DNA from: Pantoea allii
GTDB taxonomy: Bacteria; Pseudomonadota; Gammaproteobacteria; Enterobacterales; Enterobacteriaceae
Length of the DNA: 64,000 nucleotides
NCBI RefSeq assembly: GCF_002307475.1
Contig: NZ_NTMH01000030.1
Location: 62,001 to 126,000, forward strand
Direction of reading: 5' to 3'
This document shows positions 9,545 to 19,621 of this stretch, piece after piece; positions within the stretch are counted from its first letter, which is position 1, and each line of letters starts with the position of its first letter. The notes below the pieces were generated by a model. The model was not told where the DNA came from, searched no databases, and was given only the letters and a program-made list of their open reading frames with translations. The position numbers were made by a program, and so were the translations under genes.

Positions 9545-10197
9545 ACGGTTCCCCAAATGCTGGCAATGGCCTGATGGAATTCTGCGGCGCGCTGGATGCC
9601 GCTGGCGGGATCGCTGAGGGCGCGTCCGGCGATAAACGCCTTAACGTCAACGTCTTTAAATTGTGAAAGATCCTGAGGCGTAATCCCGCCGGTGATGGAG
9701 AGGGCGAAACCCAAATCGGATAAGGCTTTCATGGTATCCAGGTCGTGCTGATTCCACTGCTGACCGCTGGCCTGCGCATCCCGGCCACGGTGATAAATGG
9801 CCTGTTTTAGCCCCAGTTGCCGCCATTTTCGCGCATCATCCAGCGTCCAGTTGCCAAACAGTTCAATCTGAATATCGCCCTGGTGCTGCTGTGCCACCTC
9901 CAGCGCGCTGGCAAAGGTCGCCAGCGGGGCGGCACAGATGACCGTCATCCAGCTTGCGCCCGCCGTAAAGGCCATGTCTGCCAGGGTGCCGCCGGCATCT
10001 GCCACTTTATAGTCAGCCACCAGGGTTTTCTCCGGGTGCTGCTGGCGCAGACGGCGCACGGCTTCCACCCCGCAGCTCAGGCACAGCAGCGTACCGGCTT
10101 CGATGATATCCACATGCTGATGCAGCTGTTGTGCGGTACTCAGCGCCGCCTCCAGCTCGGTATGATCCAGCGCCAGCTGGAGTAAGGGCAGGCTCAT
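9541..10197 (-). CDS. sgbH: 3-keto-L-gulonate-6-phosphate decarboxylase (SgbH/UlaD)
   Basis: This 218-residue enzyme of the orotidine-5'-phosphate-decarboxylase suprafamily removes CO2 from 3-keto-L-gulonate-6-phosphate to give L-xylulose-5-phosphate. Motifs visible are LQLALDHTELEAAL, VDIIEAGTLLCLS, the Mg2+/catalytic KTLVADYKVADAGGTLADMAF (the D-x-K-x-x-D arrangement near residues 61-67), VTVICAA, and the phosphate-binding SITGGITPQDL and FIAGRALSDP. Overlaps of 4 bases join it to the kinase gene upstream and the 3-epimerase downstream. UlaD and SgbH are isoenzymes, and the yiaK/lyxK context decides the name. Confidence 0.94.
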   Translation of the reverse strand: MSLPLLQLALDHTELEAALSTAQQLHQHVDIIEAGTLLCLSCGVEAVRRLRQQHPEKTLVADYKVADAGGTLADMAFTAGASWMTVICAAPLATFASALEVAQQHQGDIQIELFGNWTLDDARKWRQLGLKQAIYHRGRDAQASGQQWNQHDLDTMKALSDLGFALSITGGITPQDLSQFKDVDVKAFIAGRALSDPASGIQRAAEFHQAIASIWGTV

Positions 10198-11675
10198 AAG
10201 GTGGCTCCTTGTGCATCACTCAGGACGCGGATCAGATGCTGATAACGCTGATACTTCTGCTGATAACGGGCATGTCTTGTGCTGTCTGGCTGCCAGGTCA
10301 CGATATCCGGCGCTAAGGCCTGCTGCGCCTGTTGCAGCGAGGCGTAAGCGCCCGTCCCGGTTAGCGCGACCAGGGCCGCACCCAGACAGCCGCTTTCGCT
10401 GATCTGCGGCACTTCTACCGTCAGGCCGCTGGCATCGGCAAACATCTGCATCCAGGGGGCGGATCGCGTGGGACCGCCGCTCAGACGCAGGGCGGTGACC
10501 TGAGGAAAGCGTTGCAGAATGCGGTTCAGATGCGTCAGGTGGGAAAACACCACACCTTCGTAGATGGCCTGCACCAGATGGGCGCGGGTGTGACCCGCCT
10601 GCAGGCCAAAGAAGCTGCCGTGCAGATCGGCCCCGGCGTTGGTGCCGTACAAAAAAGGCAGAAACAGCAGCGCGTTGCTGGCGGGTTCGAGATCCGTGAC
10701 CCACTGGTTTAACAGCTGGTAGTCGCTGATGCCCCACTGTTCACAGAACCATTCCAGGTTGGCCGCCGACGTCGGGCTGGCTTCATGGATCAGGTACTGG
10801 CCCTCAATGGCATAGCGGCCATAAACGTAGGGATAGTCTGCTTCATCGCGAATGCAGTCGGTAATGCCGCTGGTCACCGACCAGGTGCCCATCACTGCGT
10901 TCAGGCGCGTTGCGTCATTCAGCCCCGCACACAGGGCAGTGGACATCACGTCAAACAGACCGCCGACCACGGGCGTACCGGGAAGCAAACCGCATGCGGC
11001 GGCAGCCTGCGAGGTGACATAGCCGGCAATCTGCGTTGACCCAATAATCGGAGGCAGCGCGGGAACGATTTCGCTGATATCCAGCATCTCAGCCAACGCC
11101 GGCGACCAGTCGGCGGCCTGCATGTCGTACAGATTGGATTCCGAGATATTGGTTTCTTCACAGGCCAGCTCACCGGTCAGACAGAAACGCAGATAGTCGT
11201 GGGCCATCAGCACGCTACCAATCGCGGCATAGCGCTGCGGCTGATGCTGCTTTAGCCAGCGCAGGAGTGAAACCGGATGGCCGGTCCACAGCGTCTGTCG
11301 GGTGAGCGGGTAGAGCTGCTGCGGCAGGCCTTCCTGCTGCCACTGTTGGACCAGGCTCAGGGCGCGACGATCCGAAGATAAGATGCCATTCCCCAGTGGA
11401 TTGCGATCTTTATCCAGCAGAAACAGCCCTTTACCCTGAGCAGAGATGCCTAATCCAGCGACATCGGCGGCATCCTGACCGCTACTGGTCAGGACCTCGC
11501 GAATCACCGCTGCCGCTTGCTGCCAGAGCAGCGTCATATCGCGTTCAGCATAACCCGGCTCAGGCACCAGTATCGGCAGGTTTTGCCGTGCAACGGCCAG
11601 CTCGCGGCCCTGCATATCGTACAGCCCGGCTTTAATAAAGGTGCCGCCGCAATCCAGTCCCAGCCAGCGTTTCAT
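10194..11675 (-). CDS. lyxK: L-xylulose / 3-keto-L-gulonate kinase (LyxK, FGGY family)
   Basis: This 493-residue sugar kinase belongs to the FGGY family. The N-terminal phosphate loop is LGLDCGGTFIKAGLYD, the GISAQGKGLFLLD motif lies near residue 75, and the FGGY signature regions are RLSGGPTRSAPWMQMFAD and the ESGCLGAALVALTGTG stretch in the C-terminal domain. In E. coli, LyxK phosphorylates L-xylulose and 3-keto-L-gulonate; the latter fits here, because the next gene decarboxylates 3-keto-L-gulonate-6-phosphate. It overlaps the upstream transporter gene and the downstream decarboxylase gene by 4 bases each. Confidence 0.92.
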   Translation of the reverse strand: MKRWLGLDCGGTFIKAGLYDMQGRELAVARQNLPILVPEPGYAERDMTLLWQQAAAVIREVLTSSGQDAADVAGLGISAQGKGLFLLDKDRNPLGNGILSSDRRALSLVQQWQQEGLPQQLYPLTRQTLWTGHPVSLLRWLKQHQPQRYAAIGSVLMAHDYLRFCLTGELACEETNISESNLYDMQAADWSPALAEMLDISEIVPALPPIIGSTQIAGYVTSQAAAACGLLPGTPVVGGLFDVMSTALCAGLNDATRLNAVMGTWSVTSGITDCIRDEADYPYVYGRYAIEGQYLIHEASPTSAANLEWFCEQWGISDYQLLNQWVTDLEPASNALLFLPFLYGTNAGADLHGSFFGLQAGHTRAHLVQAIYEGVVFSHLTHLNRILQRFPQVTALRLSGGPTRSAPWMQMFADASGLTVEVPQISESGCLGAALVALTGTGAYASLQQAQQALAPDIVTWQPDSTRHARYQQKYQRYQHLIRVLSDAQGATL

Positions 11676-12967
11676 ACTGCCTCCCGTTTCGCAGAATCAC
11701 AGCGGGCAGGCAGCGTCATGGCCAGCAGCGCCGCCAGCGCCAGCGAAATGGCCAGGCTGTAAACCCCGGCATCTTTGCTGTAGAACGCAATCAGCATGCC
11801 GACCATATAAGGCCCGCAGAAACCGCCCAGGTTGCCCAGCGCGTTGATCAGGCCGCGCGCCCCGCCCGCGACCTCGGCATTGAACAGGCGCGGCGGAATA
11901 CTCCAGAACACGCCCGCTGCAGACTGAATAAACACGCCACAGCCCACCAGCGCCGCGTAGGACCACCAGATGTGTGCTTTAAGCAACACCGACAGCGCCA
12001 TGCACAGCGCAAAGCCGGCCAGTGGCAGCGCGACAAAAAGCTTGCGCCGACCGGTTGCATCCGACAGAACAGAGAACAGAAACATGCCGAAGATCGCCCC
12101 GACATAGGGCAGGATGGCCAGCATACCGACCTGTTCGACGTTGCCGTGGGTCAGCTCTTTCAGAATGGTGGGCAACCACAGGGTGTAACCGTAAATGCCG
12201 GTCTGATAGAAAAAATTGACCAGAATCAGCCGCCACATCACGGGCTCGCGCATGACCCGCAGCAGAGAGGCATTACGCACGTTCTGCCCTTTGATCATCA
12301 GCTGTTCATTGTGCAGGGTGGTGATCAGATACTGCTTTTCAGCCGGAGAAATCCACGTCGCTTCCTGCGGCCGGTTGCTGATGGTGAAATGCCACAGGGC
12401 CATGACCACCAGCGATAATGCGCCTTCCACGTAAAACAGCATGCGCCAGTCCCAGGCGGTAATGATCCAGCCGGAGAGCGGGGCGGTAATGATCCCGGCG
12501 ATCGGCACAAACATGATCACAATGGCATTGGCGCGACCGCGCTCGGCATCCGGGAACCAGTTGCCGATCATCGTCAGCACCACCGGCAACATGCCGCCTT
12601 CGGCGATCCCTAACGCGAAGCGCAGCGCCAGCAGTTGATACTGACTGGTTGCCATACCGGTCAGCATCGAGATGATCGCCCAGGCCAGCAGTGACCAGCC
12701 GATAAAGCGTTTGCCATTGCCATACACGGCCAGCTTGCCGCCCGGCACCTGTAAAAAAAGATAACCAATAAAGAAAATGCCGCCCGCCAGTCCGGCCATC
12801 GACGCGCTGATGCCCAGTTCGGCGTCCATGCCGCCCGGCATGGCAAAGGCAATATTGACCCGATCCATATAAGAAATGATGCAGGTGATCAGGATGGGTG
12901 GAATGATCCTTAGCCAGCGCAGGGCGGGGATCTTCTCACGATTAACGGCGGTCGATGTCAGACTCAT
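11672..12967 (-). CDS. MFS sugar-acid transporter of the anion:cation symporter family (YiaX2-like)
   Basis: This 431-residue inner-membrane transporter has about twelve hydrophobic segments. Family hallmarks are SYMDRVNIAFAMPGGMDAELGI after the first helix, the loop PGGKLAVYGNGKRFIG, RFALGIAEGGMLPVVLTMIGNWFP and ERGRANAIVIMFVPIAG. These place it in the ACS family (hexuronate, glucarate, tartrate and related acids). The position between yiaL and lyxK matches yiaX2 of Klebsiella oxytoca, where an MFS carrier replaces the YiaMNO TRAP system of E. coli. Likely substrates are 2,3-diketo-L-gulonate or related acids, by context. AAGGAGG precedes the ATG at 12967. Confidence 0.88.
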   Translation of the reverse strand: MSLTSTAVNREKIPALRWLRIIPPILITCIISYMDRVNIAFAMPGGMDAELGISASMAGLAGGIFFIGYLFLQVPGGKLAVYGNGKRFIGWSLLAWAIISMLTGMATSQYQLLALRFALGIAEGGMLPVVLTMIGNWFPDAERGRANAIVIMFVPIAGIITAPLSGWIITAWDWRMLFYVEGALSLVVMALWHFTISNRPQEATWISPAEKQYLITTLHNEQLMIKGQNVRNASLLRVMREPVMWRLILVNFFYQTGIYGYTLWLPTILKELTHGNVEQVGMLAILPYVGAIFGMFLFSVLSDATGRRKLFVALPLAGFALCMALSVLLKAHIWWSYAALVGCGVFIQSAAGVFWSIPPRLFNAEVAGGARGLINALGNLGGFCGPYMVGMLIAFYSKDAGVYSLAISLALAALLAMTLPARCDSAKREAV

Positions 12968-12982
12968 GGCATTCCTCCTTGC

Positions 12983-14459
<1,477 letters not shown>

Positions 14460-14498
14460 ACGACTGATACTCCCAGCGTTGCCGCTTATTTCATAATG

Positions 14499-14513
14499 TG
14501 GAATGTCATTTCA
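14499..14513. promoter_or_regulatory. Candidate YiaJ (IclR-type) operator upstream of yiaK
   Basis: TGGAATGTCATTTCA is an imperfect dyad that resembles the IclR consensus TGGAAATNATTTCCA. An almost identical 15-mer lies before the ABC transporter genes at 19374-19388 (as its reverse complement). The rest of the gap to the lactonase gene (14514-14710) shows a GGTCAGC/GCTGACC hairpin (14654-14676) that may end the upstream transcript. Confidence 0.6.
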
Positions 14514-14710
14514 ACTAAATGCTATGGGGAAAATACAGGGCAGTCAAAGAAATGACTGAAAAATTAACCATTAAAAATCATGTAGTTATATTTATTGCTG
14601 GCTTTTGTGATCTCAGGCTTATTTGCCAGATTTTGCCCACAGAGGGGCCGGTCAGCCACAGACGCGCTGACCTGACAGGTCCTTCTTGCCGATCTGCCTG
14701 CGCAGCCGGT

Positions 14711-15541
14711 TTAGCGCAACGTTACCCGGTAGAGCGAGGTGTTGGCTGTGATATAGAGTTCATTATTATCCGGTCCACCAAGCGTGCAGTTGGATACCGT
14801 CTCAGGGATCGGGATTTTGCCTTTACGCGTCCCCTGAGCGTCAAAAATAATCACGCCGTCCGCGCAGCTACAGTAAATGTCCCCGTTGGCATCGACACAA
14901 AAGCCGTCCGGGAAGCCCGGCGTGACATCGGCAAAAAATTTCCCCGGCGACAGTTCCCGTCCTTCAACCTGGTAAACCCGGAGCTGATGGCGTCCCAGCG
15001 TCGGGAAGTCCACCACCGACATATCGGCCACATAAAGCAGGCTCTCATCGGGTGAGAATGCCAGCCCGTTAGGGCGCTGCAGATCGCTGGCCGCAATACT
15101 GAGCTGCCCGCTGACGGGATCAAAACAGTAGAGATAGCAGCCAATCACCTGGCTGGGGGCCAGATAGCCTTCGTGATCGTTAACGATCCCGTAAGGTGGA
15201 TCGGTAAACCAGATGGTGCCGTCAGAACGGATCGCCAGATCGTTGGGCGAGTTAAAGCGTTTGCCCTCGACTTTGTCGATCAACACGTTGACCGTGCCGT
15301 CTGATTCGGTCCGGCTGATAGCCCGGCGGCCATGTTCGCAACTGACGACGCGTCCCTGACTGTCCCGGGCATTGCCGTTGGCATAGTTAGCATGATGACG
15401 CCAGATGCTGAGTTCACCGTTGCGCTGCCAGCAGTACATGCGGTTGCCTTTCACATCGCTGAACACCACCGCATCGAGCTGCGGCAGCCATACCGGGCCT
15501 TCGGCCCAGATGGCAGGGGAACACAGTTTTTCTACCTGCAT
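14711..15541 (-). CDS. SMP-30/gluconolactonase family lactonase
   Basis: This 276-residue six-bladed beta-propeller of the SMP-30/regucalcin/gluconolactonase family hydrolyses sugar lactones to sugar acids with a divalent metal. Metal-site signatures are visible: WAEGPVWLP (Glu near residue 14), FNSPNDLAIRSDGTIWFTDPPYG, QRPNGLAFSPDESLLYVAD (Asn near residue 147) and FPDGFCVDANGDIYC (Asp near residue 198). No signal peptide is present, so it acts in the cytoplasm. It follows the ABC transporter genes by 14 bases, suggesting that the importer may bring in a lactone (for example an aldono- or gulonolactone) that this enzyme opens before YiaK and LyxK act. The exact lactone is unknown. Confidence 0.88.
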   Translation of the reverse strand: MQVEKLCSPAIWAEGPVWLPQLDAVVFSDVKGNRMYCWQRNGELSIWRHHANYANGNARDSQGRVVSCEHGRRAISRTESDGTVNVLIDKVEGKRFNSPNDLAIRSDGTIWFTDPPYGIVNDHEGYLAPSQVIGCYLYCFDPVSGQLSIAASDLQRPNGLAFSPDESLLYVADMSVVDFPTLGRHQLRVYQVEGRELSPGKFFADVTPGFPDGFCVDANGDIYCSCADGVIIFDAQGTRKGKIPIPETVSNCTLGGPDNNELYITANTSLYRVTLR

Positions 15542-15555
15542 GCTGCTGGCCTCCG

Positions 15556-16656
15556 TTACTTCACGCCCCAGATGGTTTTGTAATGCGCCTGATAACCGTT
15601 TTCGGGATCGTAATTGTTCTGCGGCCCGCCATCCCGGCTAATGTTTTCCTGGGTAATTAAGTGCGCGGGCGTCACATAGCCCGAAGGCGGTTGACCGGCG
15701 AAGGCGCGGTTGAACTCATCCAGCAGCTGCCAGCCGTGCAGTTTTAACGGTTCAGCCACGGTGGCGACCTGGCTTTCCCCATTGCGAATGCGCTGGAAGG
15801 CCGAGATGGACCCATCGCCTGCGGAGATGTTGTAAGGCGCGTTTTTACCGCCTTTGCCTGCGGTTTTCAGCGCCGGTGCCATAAAGTCGAAATAGAGATC
15901 GTTGATCGCCAGCGAATACTGCCAACGGTCGCCGTACTTCTGTAACAGGCTGAAGGTCAGCGACGGCATACGGTTAGAGGTATCGGCCAGTGGCGTATCA
16001 ATAAAGTCGATGACCTTACACTCGCTGCATTTTTCAATTTCCTGCTTCATCGCATTGGCTTTATCCAGTGCGATTTTATACAGCGAGTCGGTAAAGATAA
16101 TGACCTGGGCTTTGCCGCCCGATTTCACCACGGCGTACTGTGCCGCCAGGCGGGCCACCTCGTTTGAGTCCGAGGTAATGTTATCCGTAATGCCGTACTG
16201 CTTAATCGGCCCCGGGGCGGGTTCCGCATGCCACGCCATCAGCACAATCTTTTGCTGCACGGCTTTTTTAAGCGGCATTTTGGCGACGTTGGGGTTCCAG
16301 CCGCCAATAATGATGCCGTCAGGACGTTGGGCGATAGCCTGATTCAGGGCAGCGAGCTGATCTTTCACCGATCCCGCGCCGTCCAGCGTATCCAGCTTCC
16401 ATCCGGCGACTTTCGCCGCCTCGCTCAGCCCCTGTTGCACGCCCTGTACGCCGCCGTTTTTCATATCAGAGGCAATAAAAATCAGTTTCTTATTCGCCTG
16501 AAGCTTAGGTCCTGTGGTGGGACCGTCCCAGGTGGTGGCGCTGGACGTGGCTTTGGCGACGGCCGCGGTGGCTTGTTCCAGATAGCTGTCTGCATGTGCG
16601 GGCAGAGAGGCTACCAACATGGCAACGAGAGAAAGACCAAATACCGGATTTTTCAT
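15556..16656 (-). CDS. Sugar ABC transporter periplasmic substrate-binding protein
   Basis: This 366-residue protein has a clear Sec signal peptide (FGLSLVAMLVASLPAHA, cleavage near residue 22) and a Peripla_BP_4 fold like RbsB. Recognisable regions are KLIFIASDMKNGGVQGVQQGLSEAA, QRPDGIIIGGW, AWHAEPAPG, QVIIFTDSLYKIALDKANAM and a late VATVAEPLKLHGWQLLDEFNRAF. It delivers a sugar or sugar derivative to the permease/ATPase encoded immediately upstream. The start ATG overlaps the permease stop by 4 bases. Two cysteines (CSEC near residue 174) could form a disulfide. The ligand is inferred only from context, namely sugar acids or lactones of the gulonate/ascorbate type. Confidence 0.9.
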   Translation of the reverse strand: MKNPVFGLSLVAMLVASLPAHADSYLEQATAAVAKATSSATTWDGPTTGPKLQANKKLIFIASDMKNGGVQGVQQGLSEAAKVAGWKLDTLDGAGSVKDQLAALNQAIAQRPDGIIIGGWNPNVAKMPLKKAVQQKIVLMAWHAEPAPGPIKQYGITDNITSDSNEVARLAAQYAVVKSGGKAQVIIFTDSLYKIALDKANAMKQEIEKCSECKVIDFIDTPLADTSNRMPSLTFSLLQKYGDRWQYSLAINDLYFDFMAPALKTAGKGGKNAPYNISAGDGSISAFQRIRNGESQVATVAEPLKLHGWQLLDEFNRAFAGQPPSGYVTPAHLITQENISRDGGPQNNYDPENGYQAHYKTIWGVK

Positions 16657-17753
16657 AATGAGTTCCCTGGTGTGATGGTTTTTTGCTGTGGGTCAGGTGT
16701 GGTCGCTGGCGTGCCCTGACTGCGCACGACGGCTTTTTGGTTCAACATACGGCGACGCTGGGCGTAACCGGCAAGCGTAATCGACAGCAGCAGCGTGGCG
16801 CCGTTAAACAAAGGCTCAACCCAGAAGGCCCCGCCAAATTGCTGGATACCGGCGATACCGATAGCCAGAATGGCAATCCCCACCACGGTGCCCCAGACGT
16901 TAACCCGTCCCGGACGAATGGTGGTGCTGCCCAGAAACGCGCCCACTAGGGCAGGCAGCAGGTAATCCATGCCGACGCTGGCCTGGCCGACGCCCTGTTC
17001 GGCGGCGATCAGCACGCCGCTAAAGCCGGTAATGACGCTGGAGGCGATAAAGGAGCCAATCACGTATTTATTAACGGCAATCCCGTTGAGTCGGGCCGCT
17101 ACGGGATTACCGCCCACGGCATACATGCATCTGCCCAGCGGCGTATGCTCGGTGACCAGCCATAACACCAGCGCCAGGCCCAGCACATAAAATGCGCCAA
17201 TCGGGATGCCAACAATTTCCGTGCTGTGCAGGGCACTGAAGGCGTCCGGCAAGTCGCCCACAATCTGTCGTCCGCCGGAGTGCCACAGCGCAATGGCATA
17301 CAGCACCGTGCCGGAGCCGAGCGTGGCGACAAAGCTGTCAATGTCTGCCAGCGCCACCAGAATACCGTTTAGCAGGCCATACAGCGCTGACAATACCAGC
17401 ACCGTCAGCACCGCCATCTGCCAGGAAAAACCGTATTCCACCTGCAGCGTAATGGCCAGAATGTGCCACAGCACGATGCCAAAGCCGACGTTCAGGTCGA
17501 TTTTGCCAACGATCATCGGCAACGTGGCCGCCAGCGCCAGCAGTGCAATTTTTGCCTTACTGGACAGAATCGCCTGCACGGTTAACATCGAGGCAAAAGT
17601 GGGGGACAGGACTGAAAACATTAACGCTAACAGCACGCACAACAGCAGTAACCCGTAGCGGGTGAGGATCTGCATCGACCACGGCGCAAAGCCATGCTGG
17701 GCAAGGCTGACCCGTTGTTCGAGTGCGGTAGATTTCACCGAGGTTTTAGACAT
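16653..17753 (-). CDS. Sugar ABC transporter permease (RbsC-like)
   Basis: This 366-residue inner-membrane permease belongs to the BPD_transp_2 family, with about eight to ten hydrophobic segments. Family landmarks are ARLNGIAVNKYVIGSFIASSVITGFSGVLIAAEQG, containing the EAA-like coupling loop, and PALVGAFLGSTTIRPGRVNVWGTVVG near residues 265-290. The N-terminal 25 residues and the C-terminal 30 residues are hydrophilic tails. It lies between the ATPase gene (22 bases upstream) and the binding-protein gene (4-base overlap). One permease gene is present, so a homodimer is expected, as in ribose importers. Confidence 0.9.
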   Translation of the reverse strand: MSKTSVKSTALEQRVSLAQHGFAPWSMQILTRYGLLLLCVLLALMFSVLSPTFASMLTVQAILSSKAKIALLALAATLPMIVGKIDLNVGFGIVLWHILAITLQVEYGFSWQMAVLTVLVLSALYGLLNGILVALADIDSFVATLGSGTVLYAIALWHSGGRQIVGDLPDAFSALHSTEIVGIPIGAFYVLGLALVLWLVTEHTPLGRCMYAVGGNPVAARLNGIAVNKYVIGSFIASSVITGFSGVLIAAEQGVGQASVGMDYLLPALVGAFLGSTTIRPGRVNVWGTVVGIAILAIGIAGIQQFGGAFWVEPLFNGATLLLSITLAGYAQRRRMLNQKAVVRSQGTPATTPDPQQKTITPGNSL

Positions 17754-17775
17754 ATCGTTTCTCCTGACTGCCTGT

Positions 17776-19302
17776 TCAGACGGTAGCTAATGGGGCAGCA
17801 GAACTGGCTGAGGCCAGCTCCAGTAAACCTGCAAAGGTAACCTGTTCATTTCTCAGTTCACCGACCACCTGGCCCCGGTTAAACACCAGAGCGCGGTTGC
17901 AGATATGAGCAATTTCTTCAAGGTCATTGGAAATCACCAGCACCGCCACGCCTTCAGCGAGGGCTTTATTGAGCAGGTGATAAATCTCTTCACGTGCGCC
18001 GACGTCCACACCGGCAGTGGGATCTTCAAGAATCAGCAGCGGCGCATTCAGGTGCATCCAGCGTGCCATCACCACTTTCTGTTGGTTGCCGCCGGACAGG
18101 GCGCTGATATCCAGGTTCACGTCTTTGGGACGCACATCGAACAGCTGGACTTTCCACCAACTGGCCCCGACCTCAGCGCGGCGACCGTAATGGGACATCA
18201 GCCGATGACCGCTGGCGCAAGGATTAATAAACAGGTTCTCGCGCACGCTCATCGACATCACCAGGCTTTCGCCGGTGCGATCGCCCGCCACAAACGAGAT
18301 GCCCGCGGCCATCGCCTCACGCGGGGAGCGCGGGTGGCAGGATTGGTCGCGGAAGATAACCTCCCCGCTGGTGGACTGCTTCAGACCAAACAGCATCCGA
18401 CCAATCTCTTCCTGACCGGCACCGCGCAGGCCTGCCAGCGCCAGCATCTCGCCGGGTTGCAGGCTGAAAGAGACCGGGCCGACTTCATCGATGCACAGCT
18501 TGTCCAGCGACAGTACAGGCGGGCGGGCTTCGGGCAGGGCAAGGCGCTGATTGCTTTCCAGCGCCTCGCCCACAATCATTTCGACCAGATCGTGAAGCTG
18601 GTAATCTGCCGTTACGCCCTCTGCCACCCGTTTACCGTCACGCATCACGCAAATACGGTCGGCAATCTCAATCACCTCATCCAGGCGATGTGTCACATAA
18701 ATCATGCCGACGTTGCGGCTTTTCAGGCGCTCGATTACGCCAAACAGATGACGCACGTCATTGGCGGGCAGCGAGGCGGTCGGCTCATCCAGCACCAGCA
18801 CTTCGGCGTTGACCGCCACGGCACGGGCGATGGCCAGCAGCGATTTCTCGGTGCGCGACAGTTCAAAGACGCGGGCATCGGGGTCCAGCTGAATGCCCAC
18901 TTCTTCCAGGGCCAAACGCGCTCGCTCACGCACCGCCCGCCAGTTAACCAGACCAAAACGGCGGCTGAATCCCATGACCAGCGCCATATTTTCCGCCACG
19001 GTCATCCACTCAATCAGTCCGAGATCCTGATGAATAAACGCAATGGGTTGGGTGGTGGCGGTTTTTAACGCAGCGGCGGATGCCGTGACGTTGCCCTGAA
19101 AGGTAATTTGCCCTTCATCACTGGTGTACACGCCAGCCAGCACTTTGATCAGCGTGGATTTACCTGCGCCGTTTTCCCCCAATAGCGCCACGACTTCGCC
19201 GGGGAAAACGTCCAGGCTCACATCGTTAACCGCAGCGTTACCGCCGAAGCGTTTAGTGATATGGCTGAGTGTAAGAACCGGTTTATCCGGATGAGGTTGC
19301 AT
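17776..19302 (-). CDS. Sugar ABC transporter ATP-binding protein (RbsA-like, two nucleotide-binding domains)
   Basis: This 508-residue tandem ATPase is of the ribose/xylose importer type. The first domain has Walker A GENGAGKST near residue 39, a signature-like LSRTEKSLLAIARA and Walker B VLVLDEPTASLP. The second domain has a degenerate Walker A (GLRGAGQEE), a full signature LSGGNQQKVVMARW and LLILEDPTAGVD. This asymmetry is normal for RbsA-type proteins. It is the first gene of the minus-strand operon, with GGGAGG upstream of the ATG at 19302. The divergent IclR-type regulator starts 319 bases away. The sugar is not defined by sequence. Confidence 0.93.
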   Translation of the reverse strand: MQPHPDKPVLTLSHITKRFGGNAAVNDVSLDVFPGEVVALLGENGAGKSTLIKVLAGVYTSDEGQITFQGNVTASAAALKTATTQPIAFIHQDLGLIEWMTVAENMALVMGFSRRFGLVNWRAVRERARLALEEVGIQLDPDARVFELSRTEKSLLAIARAVAVNAEVLVLDEPTASLPANDVRHLFGVIERLKSRNVGMIYVTHRLDEVIEIADRICVMRDGKRVAEGVTADYQLHDLVEMIVGEALESNQRLALPEARPPVLSLDKLCIDEVGPVSFSLQPGEMLALAGLRGAGQEEIGRMLFGLKQSTSGEVIFRDQSCHPRSPREAMAAGISFVAGDRTGESLVMSMSVRENLFINPCASGHRLMSHYGRRAEVGASWWKVQLFDVRPKDVNLDISALSGGNQQKVVMARWMHLNAPLLILEDPTAGVDVGAREEIYHLLNKALAEGVAVLVISNDLEEIAHICNRALVFNRGQVVGELRNEQVTFAGLLELASASSAAPLATV

Positions 19303-19373
19303 TCCTGCCTCCCGTGACGCCTGGTGAGTATCAGCAGCAAGAGCGGCGACCGCTCGTTGCTAATTTCAATATG

Positions 19374-19403
19374 TGAAATACTATTCCAAAAAATAGTATT
19401 CCT
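19374..19403. promoter_or_regulatory. Candidate YiaJ operator in the transporter/yiaJ intergenic region
   Basis: TGAAATACTATTCCA at 19374-19388, read on the other strand, is TGGAATAGTATTTCA, nearly the same 15-mer as before yiaK. It merges into a perfect 9-bp inverted repeat AATACTATT-6-AATAGTATT (19377-19385 and 19392-19400). The position, about 70 bases upstream of the ATPase start and between divergent genes, suits repression by the IclR-type regulator. A half CRP-like TGTGA lies near 19478-19482. Nothing else recognisable was seen in this 319-base gap. Confidence 0.6.
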
Positions 19404-19621
19404 GCCGCCGGGGAAAAGCAAAGAAGCAGAGCGGATATTTATTCATAAGAAACAGTAAGTTAAAATATTGTTTTGAATTTGTGATGAACAACGCACTTCT
19501 GCCAGGACGGAACAGACCTGTCCGGCCACACTAAAAAAGCGAAAGATTCCCAGCCGCTATGCCATGAGTTAACATCATGCGTTAGCGCGTTCAGGAAGTG
19601 AGAAACGGAGAGGATCGGTGG

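Noticed and set aside
17905..19068. Long plus-strand frame opposite the ABC ATPase gene
   Set aside because: Antisense shadow of a strongly conserved two-domain ATPase.
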